From the NCBI GenBank assembly GCA_037367405.1, contig JAZKJV010000086.1, positions 992,001 through 1,056,000 of the forward strand: 64,000 nt of DNA, given 5' to 3'. This document shows positions 1 through 9,394 of the stretch, piece after piece. Numbering within the stretch: position 1 is the stretch's first letter; each line of letters opens with the position of its first letter. The DNA is from Ottelia alismoides (Eukaryota > Streptophyta > Magnoliopsida > Alismatales > Hydrocharitaceae). Under the pieces are notes generated by a model. That model saw only the letters and a program-made list of their open reading frames with translations, was not told the DNA's origin and did not search any database. The position numbers were made by a program, and so were the translations under genes.

Positions 1-658
1 AACATCGTGCCCAAAAAGAGTTGAATTTGCGTACAGGATTATTCTCTGTAAATCATTTTGTATATTTCAATCTTTGATTTTTAATAGGTATTAAATCTAG
101 TATTTTTGAGGTTTAGGATTTTTTGATATCAATTACCTGTGATAGATCTTAGATAATTTTATCCCTTGAAAATAATTAGATTTTATATTTATTATAATTA
201 ATTATTGAAATTCATTGTGTCTGTATTCATAAATCCATAAAATATTTATCTTCATCAAAAAATCCAAAAAGAATACAATGCTTTCATTTCATCATATTTG
301 ACGTCTTGGTAAAATGTCATATTTTTCGGATATCGTTTTAGCGAAAATTACATTAGTCCCTAAAATTGGCCTCATTTGCATGTTTGCATCCCAAATTACA
401 TTAAAAATACAAAAAAACATCATCTCGAAAACTATTCAGGAACTTTGATAGACATAATTCTAGGTTGTTGCTTTGCCTCCTAGAGTTCGACCTTGATACT
501 TGTCCAAGTAAAATAAATATTAAACCACGCTTAAAAATTGATTGATTTCTTGTGGTTATTTCTTGATCGATTCCGATTGCCCGACAACAACAAATTCAAC
601 AATAATTTAAACGCTCGATAATTCCCCATAATTAACTTAGGGTGAACCGGACTCGTCA
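1..658 (+). repeat. 3' portion of a diverged LTR related to element A
   Basis: This stretch lines up by eye with the last 660 bp of the LTRs of element A (about 9746-10417 and 18487-19154). Shared blocks include the 'gtgcccaaaa' start, 'taggtattaaa', 'gtttaggattttt', 'gatagatct.agataatttt', the 'ctaggttgttgctttgcctcc' block and a terminal 'cgtca'. It is much more diverged than the two LTRs of A are from each other, so it is an older relative. No primer-binding site follows position 658, so it is the end of a 3' LTR or of a solo LTR. The left part lies outside the window. Confidence 0.75.
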
Positions 659-829
659 ATAACCTCCTATGCTATGAGCATCTTTGGTGTCTTGCCTCAT
701 GCAAGATCATTGGTGGATTGGTTCGTCACCACTACATCCCCATGGACATGTAGCTTCTTTTCCATGATGCATTGCCCTCCATATCTCTACATCACCTTCT
801 TGTGCACGGTTGTTCTCCTTTCCATGACT

Positions 830-1830
830 TTGGTTATGTGGCTCCAGTGCCCACGTCGGTGCTCAACATGCACCTTCGCACTCTCGTGCATCCTCGTTTG
901 AGATTTAGCACCTCCAAATCTCTTTGTGGTAGAGTTCCCTCACTCCACCAAGTTCCAAGCTCTAGCTCGAAGTGTTGTAAGGTGTACCTTTCACATAGCA
1001 CCGATGACTCCCAAACATACTTCACCTTCTTCTTCCTTCTCCTCATCCGTACAAAGAGCGTTCAACTTCTCCTTCTTTGGTCACTCCCGTGCCTGATGTG
1101 ATCCGTCACAGATGAAGCATCCCTTATTCTTGGCTTGCTTCCTTTTCTTGGAGTACTCCCGTACCTATGTTGGTGGATCTCAGGAAATGTTGTTGCCCCT
1201 ATTCTTCGACTGCACCTTCAACTTGGTGGTGAACTCATTCTCTTTAGCATTGTGGCCTGGTTGGGCACTGTAGTTGACCAACAAATCTACCACCATGATT
1301 GCTGAATTAACGTCCTTCATGCCTTGCCTTCGTAGTTCGGCTTGCGCCCAGTTTTGCAACACAGTCGTGAAATTGAACAAGTTGTCCTCCTCCGATATTC
1401 CCTTGATGTATTTCATGTTTGCTTCAGGCATCGAAGATCCTCCCATGCGACCTACGCAATATTCTCTGGTAGGAACTGCATCTTCAGCTCTGTGACTAGA
1501 TAATCTGAGCAGAATAGCCAGGGTCTAGCCTCGTCTGCTGCATGGTTCCTCCACCATAACTTGGCATTACTGAACATGTACATCGATGCCAAGCTGACCT
1601 TCTCGACTTCCCTCATCTTGGTCACCTCTAAGTAAACTTCCATATCCCATATGAAGTTCTCCATATCCTTCGCAATCCGCATACTTGTGAAGGGTTTGGG
1701 TTTGGGTACCTTGTGTCGTTGCACCTTTGTAGAGCTCTCGCTATTCACCATCACCTTCTTGATAAGGGAGATCTCAGTGCATAGATCCACCATCATCGTG
1801 TTGAACGCCTCTAGCTTGTCCGCCAAGGAC
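830..1830 (-). pseudogene. Broken Ty3/Gypsy gag fragment
   Basis: Read on the minus strand, 1826 to 1452 encodes a stretch with the typical plant Gypsy Gag signature: a 'VPKPKPF' start, then 'NFIWDMEVYL', then 'ASMYMFSNAKLWWR', ending in 'FLPEN'. The frame then shifts. 1446 to 1180 continues with 'QNWAQAELRRQGMKD', the usual capsid C-terminal segment. Near 1118-1078 a CCHC knuckle is still visible (C-x2-C-x4-H) but its last cysteine is replaced by a stop. This is the capsid-to-nucleocapsid part of a Gag polyprotein. No protease, RT or integrase is attached. It is antisense to the LTR fragment at 1-658, so it is a separate relic. Gypsy gag is confident; the lineage is not. Confidence 0.75.
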
Positions 1831-2149
1831 TTGATTTGCTACGTTGAGCATTGAGTATCGTCCACAACATCTGATCCTTATAAAGAACAATCCTAAAGGA
1901 ATGTGATGCGATGATCGTAAGTCCCAAGGATGGACTACATCTCCACCACTGCTTTCTCTAGTGCTGCTACATATTTGGCAATACCCACCATCTTCGCTCT
2001 GTTGATTGAAGATATACTTGCATTGACAAGTATCCTTTACTCCTACGAGTATCCTTTACTCCTACAATCGACTGCATTGACAACCCTAAACCCTAAAGCG
2101 GTCATGAAGTAGTTAAAATTACCACTTCATGAAGTAGTCTCCCTTTCCT
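1831..2149. other. Unassigned spacer
   Basis: No gene is recognised. A 19-bp phrase (agtatcctttactcctac) occurs twice in direct order at about 2028-2065. A short CCCTAAACCCTAAA stretch near 2080-2095 resembles two plant telomere heptamers, but two units are too few to call an interstitial telomere. Confidence 0.4.
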
Positions 2150-2180
2150 CTCTCTCTCTATATATATAGAGAGAGAGAGT
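2150..2180. repeat. Palindromic (TC)n(TA)n(GA)n microsatellite
   Basis: A CT-rich run passes through TATATATA into a GA run, forming a perfect small palindrome immediately before the first fold-back MITE. Confidence 0.85.
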
Positions 2181-2510
2181 TTAATGGGGCTGCCCCCGAG
2201 CCGTTTTCGGTGTTTTTTATTTTTTTTTGAAATATATCGCCATGTATATTCATCCCTATATCCCTCCTATATGCCATTCAAATTTCATCAGAAACGGAGA
2301 CTCCTACAGCCTCCATCCAGACAATCATTTTTTAACGGTAACAAGATTCTTTAAATCGACACCATCTCGATGGAGGCTGTAGGAGTCTCTGTTTCTGATG
2401 AAATTCGAATGACATATAGGAAGGATATAGGGATGAATATACATGGTGATATTTTTCAAAAAAAAATAAAAAAAATGCCGAAAACGGCATGGGGGGGCCC
2501 CATTAAACTC
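2177..2510. mobile_element. Fold-back MITE, family F, copy 1
   Basis: The ends are gtttaatggggc and its complement gccccattaaac. The two arms (about 150 bp each) are near reverse complements. They contain an A/T-rich block, 'catgtatattcatcc', 'cattcaaatttc', 'agaaac.gagactcctacagcctccatcc' and a short non-repeated centre. There is no coding capacity. Structure and length fit a miniature inverted-repeat element; the parent superfamily is not identified. Confidence 0.8.
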
Positions 2511-2518
2511 AATGAAGA

Positions 2519-2858
2519 TACCTCTTGGGGCAACCAACATGGTTGTCCCCACCCCCATTGTTTCCGTAATTTTTTGTACTTTTTTGCAAAATATCACCAT
2601 GTATTTTCATCTATATATTTCCTATATGTCATTTGAATTTTGTCAGAAACAGACTCCTATGCCCTCCATCCAGAATTTGTAATTTTATCGGTCTAAAGAT
2701 TGTTGTAATCAACATGTTCCAGATAATGGGCATAGGAGTCTCTTTTTCTCACAAGATTCGAATGGCATATACGAGGGATATATAGATGACTAAATATGGT
2801 GATATTTTTCAAAAAAATAAATACATCGAAAATTAGACGGGGCAGCTCCATTAAACCC
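2519..2858. mobile_element. Fold-back MITE, family F, copy 2
   Basis: Same architecture as copy 1, with the core 'gactcctatgccctccatccaga' on the left arm and its complement on the right. The outer ends are of the 'ggggcaacc' / 'cagctccattaaaccc' subtype. The closest relatives in the window are 6082-6438 and 24100-24475. Confidence 0.75.
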
Positions 2859-2928
2859 ATATGTTTGTGGGTACGTACGTACGTACGTACGTATGTATGT
2901 ATGTACGTATATATGTATGTATGTATGT
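2859..2928. repeat. (TACG)n/(TATG)n microsatellite
   Basis: Tetranucleotide array of gtacgtac passing into gtatgtat, filling the gap between two fold-back MITEs. Confidence 0.9.
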
Positions 2929-3270
2929 AGAGCTAACTTGGCTCCCCCCGCCCCATTTCGTTCGGGTTTTTTATTTTTTTTAAATTTTCTACCATATATT
3001 CTCATCAATATATCCCTATATTATGACATTAAAATTTCTTGCGAAACAGAGACTCCTACGGCCTCCATCCAATGGGGTCATTTTTAGTAATTTTGTTACC
3101 GTTAAAAATGGATGTCTGGATGGAGCTCGTAGGGTCTTTGTTTTGCACGAAATTCTAGTGACATAATATGCGGATATAGTGCTCAAATTCCACGGAGGAT
3201 ATTTTCAAAAAAACTAGGTGAAATGGGGCGGAGGGAGCCAAGTTAGCTCCCCCGGGAGGCAGCCCCATTT
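2929..3270. mobile_element. Fold-back MITE, family F, copy 3 (subtype with agctaacttggctcccc ends)
   Basis: The left end 'gagctaacttggctcccccc' pairs with 'gggagccaagttagctcccc' on the right. The conserved inner core (gactcctacggcctccatcc and complement) is present but more diverged than in copies 1 and 4. It has the same outer-end subtype as 23425-23750. Confidence 0.7.
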
Positions 3271-3332
<62 letters not shown>

Positions 3333-3349
3333 CATATATATATATATAT
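3271..3349. repeat. (CA)n followed by (TA)n microsatellite
   Basis: About 24 CA repeats run directly into TA repeats, abutting the left end of fold-back copy 4. Confidence 0.95.
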
Positions 3350-3675
3350 GAGTTTAATGGGGCTGCCCCACGCCATTTTCAGCATTTTTTATTTTTTTTG
3401 AAAAATATCGCCATGTATATTCATCCTTATATCCCTCCTATATGCCATTCGAATTTCGACAGAAACAGAGACTCTTACGGCCTCCATCGAGATGGTGTCA
3501 ATTTAAAAAATCATGTTATCGGTAAAAAATGATTATCTAGATGGAGGCCATAGGAGTCTCTGTTTCTGACGAAATTCGAATGGCATATAAGAGGGATATA
3601 GGGATGAACATACATGGCGATATTTTGCAAAAAAAATAAAAAAAATGCCGACAACGGCGTGGGGACAGCCCCATT

Positions 3676-3681
<6 letters not shown>
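3350..3681. mobile_element. Fold-back MITE, family F, copy 4 (near-perfect hairpin)
   Basis: The best-preserved palindrome in the window. The left arm begins agtttaatggggctgcccc and the right arm ends ggggacagccccattaaact. The arms are complementary for about 150 bp with only scattered mismatches around a short centre. (CA)n(TA)n lies on the left and (CT)n(AT)n on the right. Confidence 0.85.

Positions 3682-3739
<58 letters not shown>
3680..3739. repeat. (CT)n(AT)n microsatellite
   Basis: About 12 CT repeats followed by about 17 AT repeats, abutting fold-back copy 4 on its right. Confidence 0.95.
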
Positions 3740-3742
<3 letters not shown>

Positions 3743-4120
3743 AAAGCGAAGCTACAATAGGTGATGCAACCAACTAGCTACACAAGATCATTTTTCTTAT
3801 TGATTTTTTATTTTTTAAGGAAACCTATGGGGGTTTACTTACTTTATTTAGTGAAATATGTGTTCCAAATTTAATGCAAAACAAGCATTCCTAATACATT
3901 CATCTAAATAGGGTCAATTTCAGTAATTCCGAGACCTTTAAAATGAGATAGTCTTGATGAAGATGATATAAGTATCGAATTCAGTTGAATTTGGTATTAG
4001 ACTATGGTTATATATGGTGATTTAAATCCCCCAAGGTTTCATTTCAAAATCATATGAAATTATTGAAAAATGGTAGGGTATAACTAGTTAGCGACAACCA
4101 TGGATGCATTTTCCCCAATA
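3740..4120. mobile_element. Fold-back MITE, subtype with 'caaccaactagctacac' ends
   Basis: The left end 'gtgatgcaaccaactagctacac' pairs with 'gggtataactagttagc' on the right. Inner blocks ('ttttttattttttaaggaaacct', 'catctaaatagggtcaatttcagtaattccgagacctttaaa') are shared with 6635-6995 and 24826-25215. It is the first module of the duplicated segment 3740-6060. Confidence 0.7.
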
Positions 4121-4218
4121 CGTGCACACACGTACACATACACACATATATATACATACATACATGCATACATACATACATACATACATACATGCATGCA
4201 TGCATGCATGCATGCATG
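4121..4218. repeat. (CA)n, (CATA)n and (CATG)n microsatellite
   Basis: CA-rich start, then catacata repeats, then about seven CATG repeats. It is absent from the sister segment near 6995, where the two flanking MITEs abut. Confidence 0.95.
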
Positions 4219-4590
4219 AAAGGGAAGTTGCTCCCTGGAGCAACTAAGTTGGCTACTCCACGAAGCATTTTCCTGCATTTTTTTAATTTTTTGTGAAATT
4301 CCACCGTGTATTTTCATCACAATACGCCTCTTATATGTCATTCCAATTTCGTCAGAAACAGAGAATCTATACACTCCGTCTAGAACATGTAATTTTAACG
4401 ATCTTAAATTTGCTATAATCGAGATGTTCTAGATGGAGTGAATAGGAGTCTCTGTCTCTGACGAAATTGGACTGACACATCCGGATATAGTAATGAAAAT
4501 ACATGGTATAATTTGCAAAAAAAATAAAAACATTTTGGGTGAAAATGCTCTGTGGAGCAGCAAACTTAGTTGCTCCATGGTGCAGCCTCC
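4219..4590. mobile_element. Fold-back MITE, subtype with 'gttgctcc' ends
   Basis: The left end 'gaagttgctccctggagcaacta' mirrors 'gcaaacttagttgctccatggtgcagcc' on the right. The inner core is 'agaaacagagaatctatacactccgtctagaacatg' and its complement. The sister copy is 6996-7335, at whose right edge element A inserted. Confidence 0.75.
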
Positions 4591-4627
4591 CCACCCTCAC
4601 ACACACATACACACACATCGGATATCT

Positions 4628-6026
4628 TTCAAATGGGACATGATCCTTCTATTCTTAAGGAAGGTCAACTATCCCATTCATTTGTAATTAATCGGACGAT
4701 TATTATAAATTGTATGTTAATAATATTATTTAATTAATCAAAAATTCATTTTGATCATTATTCATTATCTAAATATAATTTCTAATCACTTAAAGTATCT
4801 CCTCATTTATTCCTCTCTCCAAATTTTCATGTCGCCTCTCTCTCTCCAAATTTGCCATTCACATCATCACATTAAATCCATTCCAAAACCCTAACCTCAA
4901 ACGCTCAAAAAACAAGAGGAGGATACACACGACGGTAGTGTTGCCGATGTACTCTGATTCTCTCTGTCATTATTAAAGGCCTCACCAACCTCTTCACCAC
5001 CTTCATCTACGTCTTCATCGCCAACAGGGCATTCACGCTGGAGCATCGTGGGACGTCATCCTCTTCACCACATCGCGGAGTTGATGATGGAAGTGCTTAA
5101 GTAGAGGGGATAAAAGTGATGTATGAGCAGAGTTGACGACATCATGCGTGTCCTCATTGGCATGTTCTTTATGCAAACATCGATGACAACGTGCTCGTGT
5201 GACCTGTAAGGTGGGGGATCTGTTCAAGGACTATGTGGAAGTGGTGGTGACTATCGAAGAAGTTCTTTATGCAAGCGACGACGATAAAAAACTATTGTAC
5301 CCGATCTTGGATGAAGAATTGTTCACAACTTGATACAATATTGATGTGTACTATAACAATATTGATGTGTATTACGCAATTGTGATATGTATTATATGTA
5401 GTTTTACATTTTTAATTGGTTGCGAATGAAAATGAAATTTTTTATATATCTTGTATATTTTATGAGCATACACATTTAAATGTGCATTGTACATTTTAGA
5501 TGTGTATTATAAATATTTGAATTGTGTTTAATCATCAAATAAGTATGAATGAATGACGTATTTTCACAAAGAACCATATAAATTTTATTATATAAAAAAT
5601 CATATAATTGTAACAAAAAAACCACGCATTAATTGCTAATACGAATTGTATTCTACAAAGAACCATGAAATATTTACAAATGACCGATGACTTTTTGAAT
5701 GGACCATGGATTCTACAAAAAACATATAATCGTTACAAAAGGAATTATGGATTATACAAAATTATGAGATGATACAAACATATGCCCCACGTAATGTCAC
5801 TCAGCACAAATGTGGGCATTATTTAAATATGATATTGTGAAAAATACAAAAATTAAAACTATCTAAATTTACTATTTCGAAATATTAATTGACATGTATA
5901 ATTAGTACAAAAGATGATAATCAAAATGCCCTTTTGTATAAACAAATTGATGATGATGTTAGATTTGAATCCAACGACTACGATCATTGGCCTTCATTAA
6001 AGATGGAGGACCAAGTCCTATTGGAA
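4628..6026. mobile_element. Non-autonomous TIR DNA element, ~1.4 kb, copy 1
   Basis: The left terminus 'ttcaaatgggacatgatccttc' is an imperfect inverted repeat of the right terminus 'gaggaccaagtcctattggaa'; the match extends for about 36 bp. The interior has a CT-rich stretch and a GC-richer block (about 4920-5330) that could be captured or once coding, but every frame is broken and I recognise no protein. The rest is A/T-rich. The second copy is 19227-20618. No transposase is visible and the superfamily is undetermined. Confidence 0.6.
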
Positions 6027-6081
6027 GGAATAACACACATACACACACAAAGACACACACACACACGCATACACACATATA

Positions 6082-6438
6082 GGAAAAAATGGGGCTACCT
6101 CTTGGGGCAGCCAACATGGTTGTCCCCACCCCATTTTTCCGTAGTTTTTTGTATTTTTTGCAAAATATCACCATGTATTTTCGTCTATATACTTCCTATA
6201 TGTCATTCAAATTTTGTCAGAAACATGGATTCATATGCCCTCCATCCAGAATAGGTAATTTTATAGGTCTAAAGATTGTTGTAATCGACATGTTCCAGAT
6301 AATGGGTATAGGAGTCTCTTTTTCTCACAAAATTCGATTGAAATATAGGAGGGATATATAGATGAATATATATGGTGATATTTTTCAAAAAAAATAAATA
6401 CATTTAAAATGGGATGGGGGCAGCTCCATTGAACCCAT
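6082..6438. mobile_element. Fold-back MITE, family F
   Basis: The ends are aaaaatggggctacctcttggggcagcc and gggggcagctccattgaaccc. The inner arms match 2519-2858 closely ('ttttataggtctaaagattgttgtaatcgacatgttccagataatgg'). It separates the two copies of the duplicated segment. Confidence 0.75.
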
Positions 6439-6580
6439 AAATAAATAAATAAATTATTGTATTTTTGTATGTATGTATGTAGATGTATATGTATATGTAT
6501 ATGTATATGTATGTATGTGTGTCTATATGTGTGTGTGCGCGCGCGCATGTGCATGTGCGTGTGCGTGCGCGCGTGCGTGC

Positions 6581-6628
<48 letters not shown>

Positions 6629-6634
6629 TGGGGG
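6439..6634. repeat. Compound microsatellite: (TAAA)n, (TGTA)n, (GCGC/GTGC)n, (GT)n, G-run
   Basis: Tetranucleotide repeats pass into a TGTATA phase, a purine-pyrimidine alternating GTGCGC block and about 17 GT repeats ending in a G-run. The alternating GC/GT stretch could adopt Z-DNA. It marks the start of the second duplicated copy. Confidence 0.9.
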
Positions 6635-6995
6635 GGAAGGGAAGCTACAACATGTGGTGCAACCAACTAGCTACACACGATCATTTTTCTTATTGATTTT
6701 TTATTTTTTAAGGAAACCTATGGGGATTTATTTACTTTATTTAGTGAAATATGTGTTTCAAATTTCATGCAAAACAAGCACTCCTAACACATTCATCTAG
6801 ATAGGGTAAATTTCAGCAATTCCGAGACCTTTAAATTGAGATTGTCTTGATGGAGATGATTAAGTGTCGAATTTAGTTGAATTTGGCATTAGACCATGGT
6901 GATATATGGTGATTTAAATCCCCCTAGGTTTCCTTTCAAAAGCATATAAAACTAATGAAAAATAGTGGGGTATAACTAGTTAGCTACACCCATGG
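6635..6995. mobile_element. Fold-back MITE, sister of 3740-4120
   Basis: Begins 'gaagctacaacatgtggtgcaaccaactagctacac' and ends near 'gtataactagttagctacaccc'. It is near-identical by eye to 3740-4120 and is the first module of the second duplicated segment. Confidence 0.75.
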
Positions 6996-7335
6996 GTTCA
7001 TCTCTACGACGCATTTTCCTAAATTTTTTATTTTTTATGAAATTCCACCGTGTATTTTCATCACAATACCCCTTATAATATGTCATTCCAATTTCGTCAA
7101 TGACAGAGACTCTTATACCCTCCGTCTAGAATATGTAATTTTAATTGTTTTAAATTTGTTGTTATCGACATGTTCTGGATGGAGCGCATAGGAGTCTCTG
7201 TCTCTGATGAAATTGGACTGACACATCCGGATATAATAATGACAATACGTGGTGTTATTTGCAAAAAAATAAAAACATTTTGAGGGAAAGTGCTCTGTGG
7301 AGCAACAAACCTAGCTGCTCCATGGAGCAGCCTCC
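6996..7335. mobile_element. Fold-back MITE, sister of 4219-4590, left flank of element A
   Basis: It matches 4240-4588 through the right arm ('gcaacaaacctagctgctccatggagcagcctcc') but has lost the extreme left end. Its last five bases, CCTCC at 7331-7335, are the left target-site duplication of element A. Confidence 0.75.
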
Positions 7336-8192
7336 TGATGAATCTCGGATTCATCACTCTAAATCTCATTTATTAAGCTTAAGTCCCTAAAAATCAACTG
7401 TATTTCTGCATTTATTTCACATAATTAGCATTCAGGCATGATTTCATAAGAATTGCAATTTAGCGTTAATTTCTGCATATTTTAAGAAGCCAAAAATCCA
7501 AGCCCAGATTGACCTGTAAATAGCCTGACTTCCCCTATTTTTAACTCCTCCATGCTAACACCACATACCACAAAACCACCTCCACTGTGTACATATCACT
7601 CACAAGAATAAATAAAAAATACAAAAAAATCACTAACCCAAATAAGTGGACCAAAAACCCAAACCCTAGTTTCAGAATTTTCGGACTAAAACCAACATAT
7701 CTTCCCCATCTAGTGTCCGATTTGATCCTACTCACTTTTGAACTAATGCACATTCAATTATCTTCAAAACAAGACCAAGTTCAAGTGAATCGGAGCTCGT
7801 ATGTGAAAGTTGGGTTTTGGGCCTCTTTTGTATATTTTCGCGGCTTTTCTAACCTATATTTTATGTGTATATATTTTATTTTTTATAAAAATCCAAAAAA
7901 ATTAGAATTAGGTGCCTTTTATTTATCTTTGAGTTTTCCATATTTTTCCGGATTTTTATCTTGTTTAAAAAATGACAAAAAAATTAGAAAACCCAAAAAG
8001 CAAGGTATTCTATGTACATGGGATACCCCAAAAATTCACTTTTCACATTTGACCGAATTTAGCTTTGATATCTTCATGAAAGTTGTAGATCTGGTCGAGA
8101 CGAGCATTTTTCGTGAAGGAACATTTTCAATCCGAGGTCATTTGATATTTCTTTTTGATTTTATAAAGGGTTTTATTTTCGATTTATCTGGA

Positions 8193-8363
8193 GCTGACAC
8201 GTGGCAGCCTCAGAGGCCGCCACGTGTCAGCGTTTTTGGGGGGTTTTTTATATCGTTTTTCTTAAAAAAAATTAAATTAAAAAGCGCTAGCACGTGCGTC
8301 GCACGTGCCCCCAGGCACGTGCTCCGCACGTGCTGCGGCCCTCTCTCTCTACCGCGACACGTG
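8193..8363 (+). promoter_or_regulatory. Array of seven CACGTG (G-box) motifs in the U3 of element A
   Basis: CACGTG hexamers lie at 8198, 8221, 8291, 8302, 8316, 8327 and 8358, about 200-360 bp upstream of the TATA position. The first two form the arms of a hairpin (gctgacacgtggc and its complement). All seven are retained in the 3' LTR (16946, 16969, 17040, 17051, 17065, 17076, 17107). CACGTG is the binding core for plant bZIP and bHLH factors (ABA, light and stress responses). Presence of the motifs is direct; regulatory function is inference. Confidence 0.7.
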
Positions 8364-9239
8364 TCACGCTTTCGGCCGTTCGATCTCGCTTGATCGAACG
8401 GCCACTGCGTTTCTTCCCCAACCTCGCGCCCTTCTCCCCTCCGTAACCTCCGCTGGCGATCTCGCCAACCGCCTCCTCCGCGCCGCGCAGCGGCCGCTCC
8501 GTTATCTCCGCGCCATCCAACTAACCCCGCAACAGTCGGCCGCTGTTCCTTCGCTTCAATAAAAACGACGCCGCCGCCCCACAGCCAACTCATCCGCCGT
8601 TAGCACCAAGGAGGCGGTGGTGACAGCCCGCCTACCCATCTCCGATGTGATCCGGCCACGCCTCCCTCCGCGTGGTCGTTGCAGCGGCTACCTCCCTGCC
8701 ATTGCTGCCCTTGCTTTGGCTACTACTTGCTGTCGAGCCAACGATCAACATCACCAATCACCTACGACTTTTATTTCCGCCAACTACTGGAGCACTACCT
8801 TCGATTCCGCTTCGACTCTGCCGCCAACGCCTTCGTCTCCGACAATCACCGCCGCGACTCCATCTTCCTCCGCCTCTTCGCCACAACCGCCGTACGCCGC
8901 AGCCATGCCACTCCCGATCGTCCAGCGATATCCTTCGAAGTGCGCCACCACCTTCGTCTCCAACTTGCTTCGCCCCCGACTCCGCAGCGCACGAGGCACC
9001 TCTCCGCTTCGACAGTCACCGTCTTCATCGCCAGCTTCGGCTCCACGTCGACAGCACCGTCGGGTCCACGCCGCCCCACGCCACCGCCCTCTTCTCCAGC
9101 CACGCAACCCGAAGCTTCACCGACACGCCATCGCCAACGCCACCGGAGCTCCGCGCTGCGGCCACAACTCGGCCATCACCACCGCTCCTCCGCCAGCCCA
9201 GCGACCTTCGTCGGCCGGGCTCGAGGCCAGAGACCCCCA

Positions 9240-9394
9240 CACGTGAGGCGCACGTGCGTGGGGGGTCGACGTCAGCCAAACATCACCAGGTCACGTGCAG
9301 AGCACGTGATCTCTGGGTTATTTGCACAAACCCCCCGGGGATTCTCATATTTGCGCTTCAATCCCGCCAACCAGAAGCACGTGTTGTGCACGTG
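9240..9394 (+). promoter_or_regulatory. Second CACGTG cluster, downstream of the LTR TATA position
   Basis: Six more CACGTG hexamers at 9240, 9251, 9292, 9303, 9378 and 9389, often as close pairs. The first five have counterparts in the 3' LTR around 17989-18133; the last is lost there with an 11-bp deletion. They lie in what would be the transcribed part of the LTR. Confidence 0.5.

Larger units (their letters stand above)
3740..6060. repeat. First copy of a duplicated ~2.3-kb segment
   Basis: The order fold-back MITE, fold-back MITE, CA microsatellite, 1.4-kb TIR element is repeated at 6635-7335 plus 19155-20690. Long stretches match with few differences by eye, for example around 3755-3880 versus 6650-6775 and 4628-4760 versus 19227-19360. 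The second copy is interrupted by element A. This copy is uninterrupted at the matching point (around 4580-4590). It also has an extra microsatellite (4121-4218) missing from the second copy. Confidence 0.8.

Noticed and set aside
2080..2095. CCCTAAACCCTAAA resembling plant telomere repeat
   Set aside because: Only two heptamers; such short matches are common in plant DNA and promoters.
3155..3532. Open frames through CA repeats and MITE arms
   Set aside because: Translations are poly-TH, poly-VC or MITE arms; microsatellites lack stops in some frames. Not genes. The same holds for the frames at 6457-6800 and 4050-4374.
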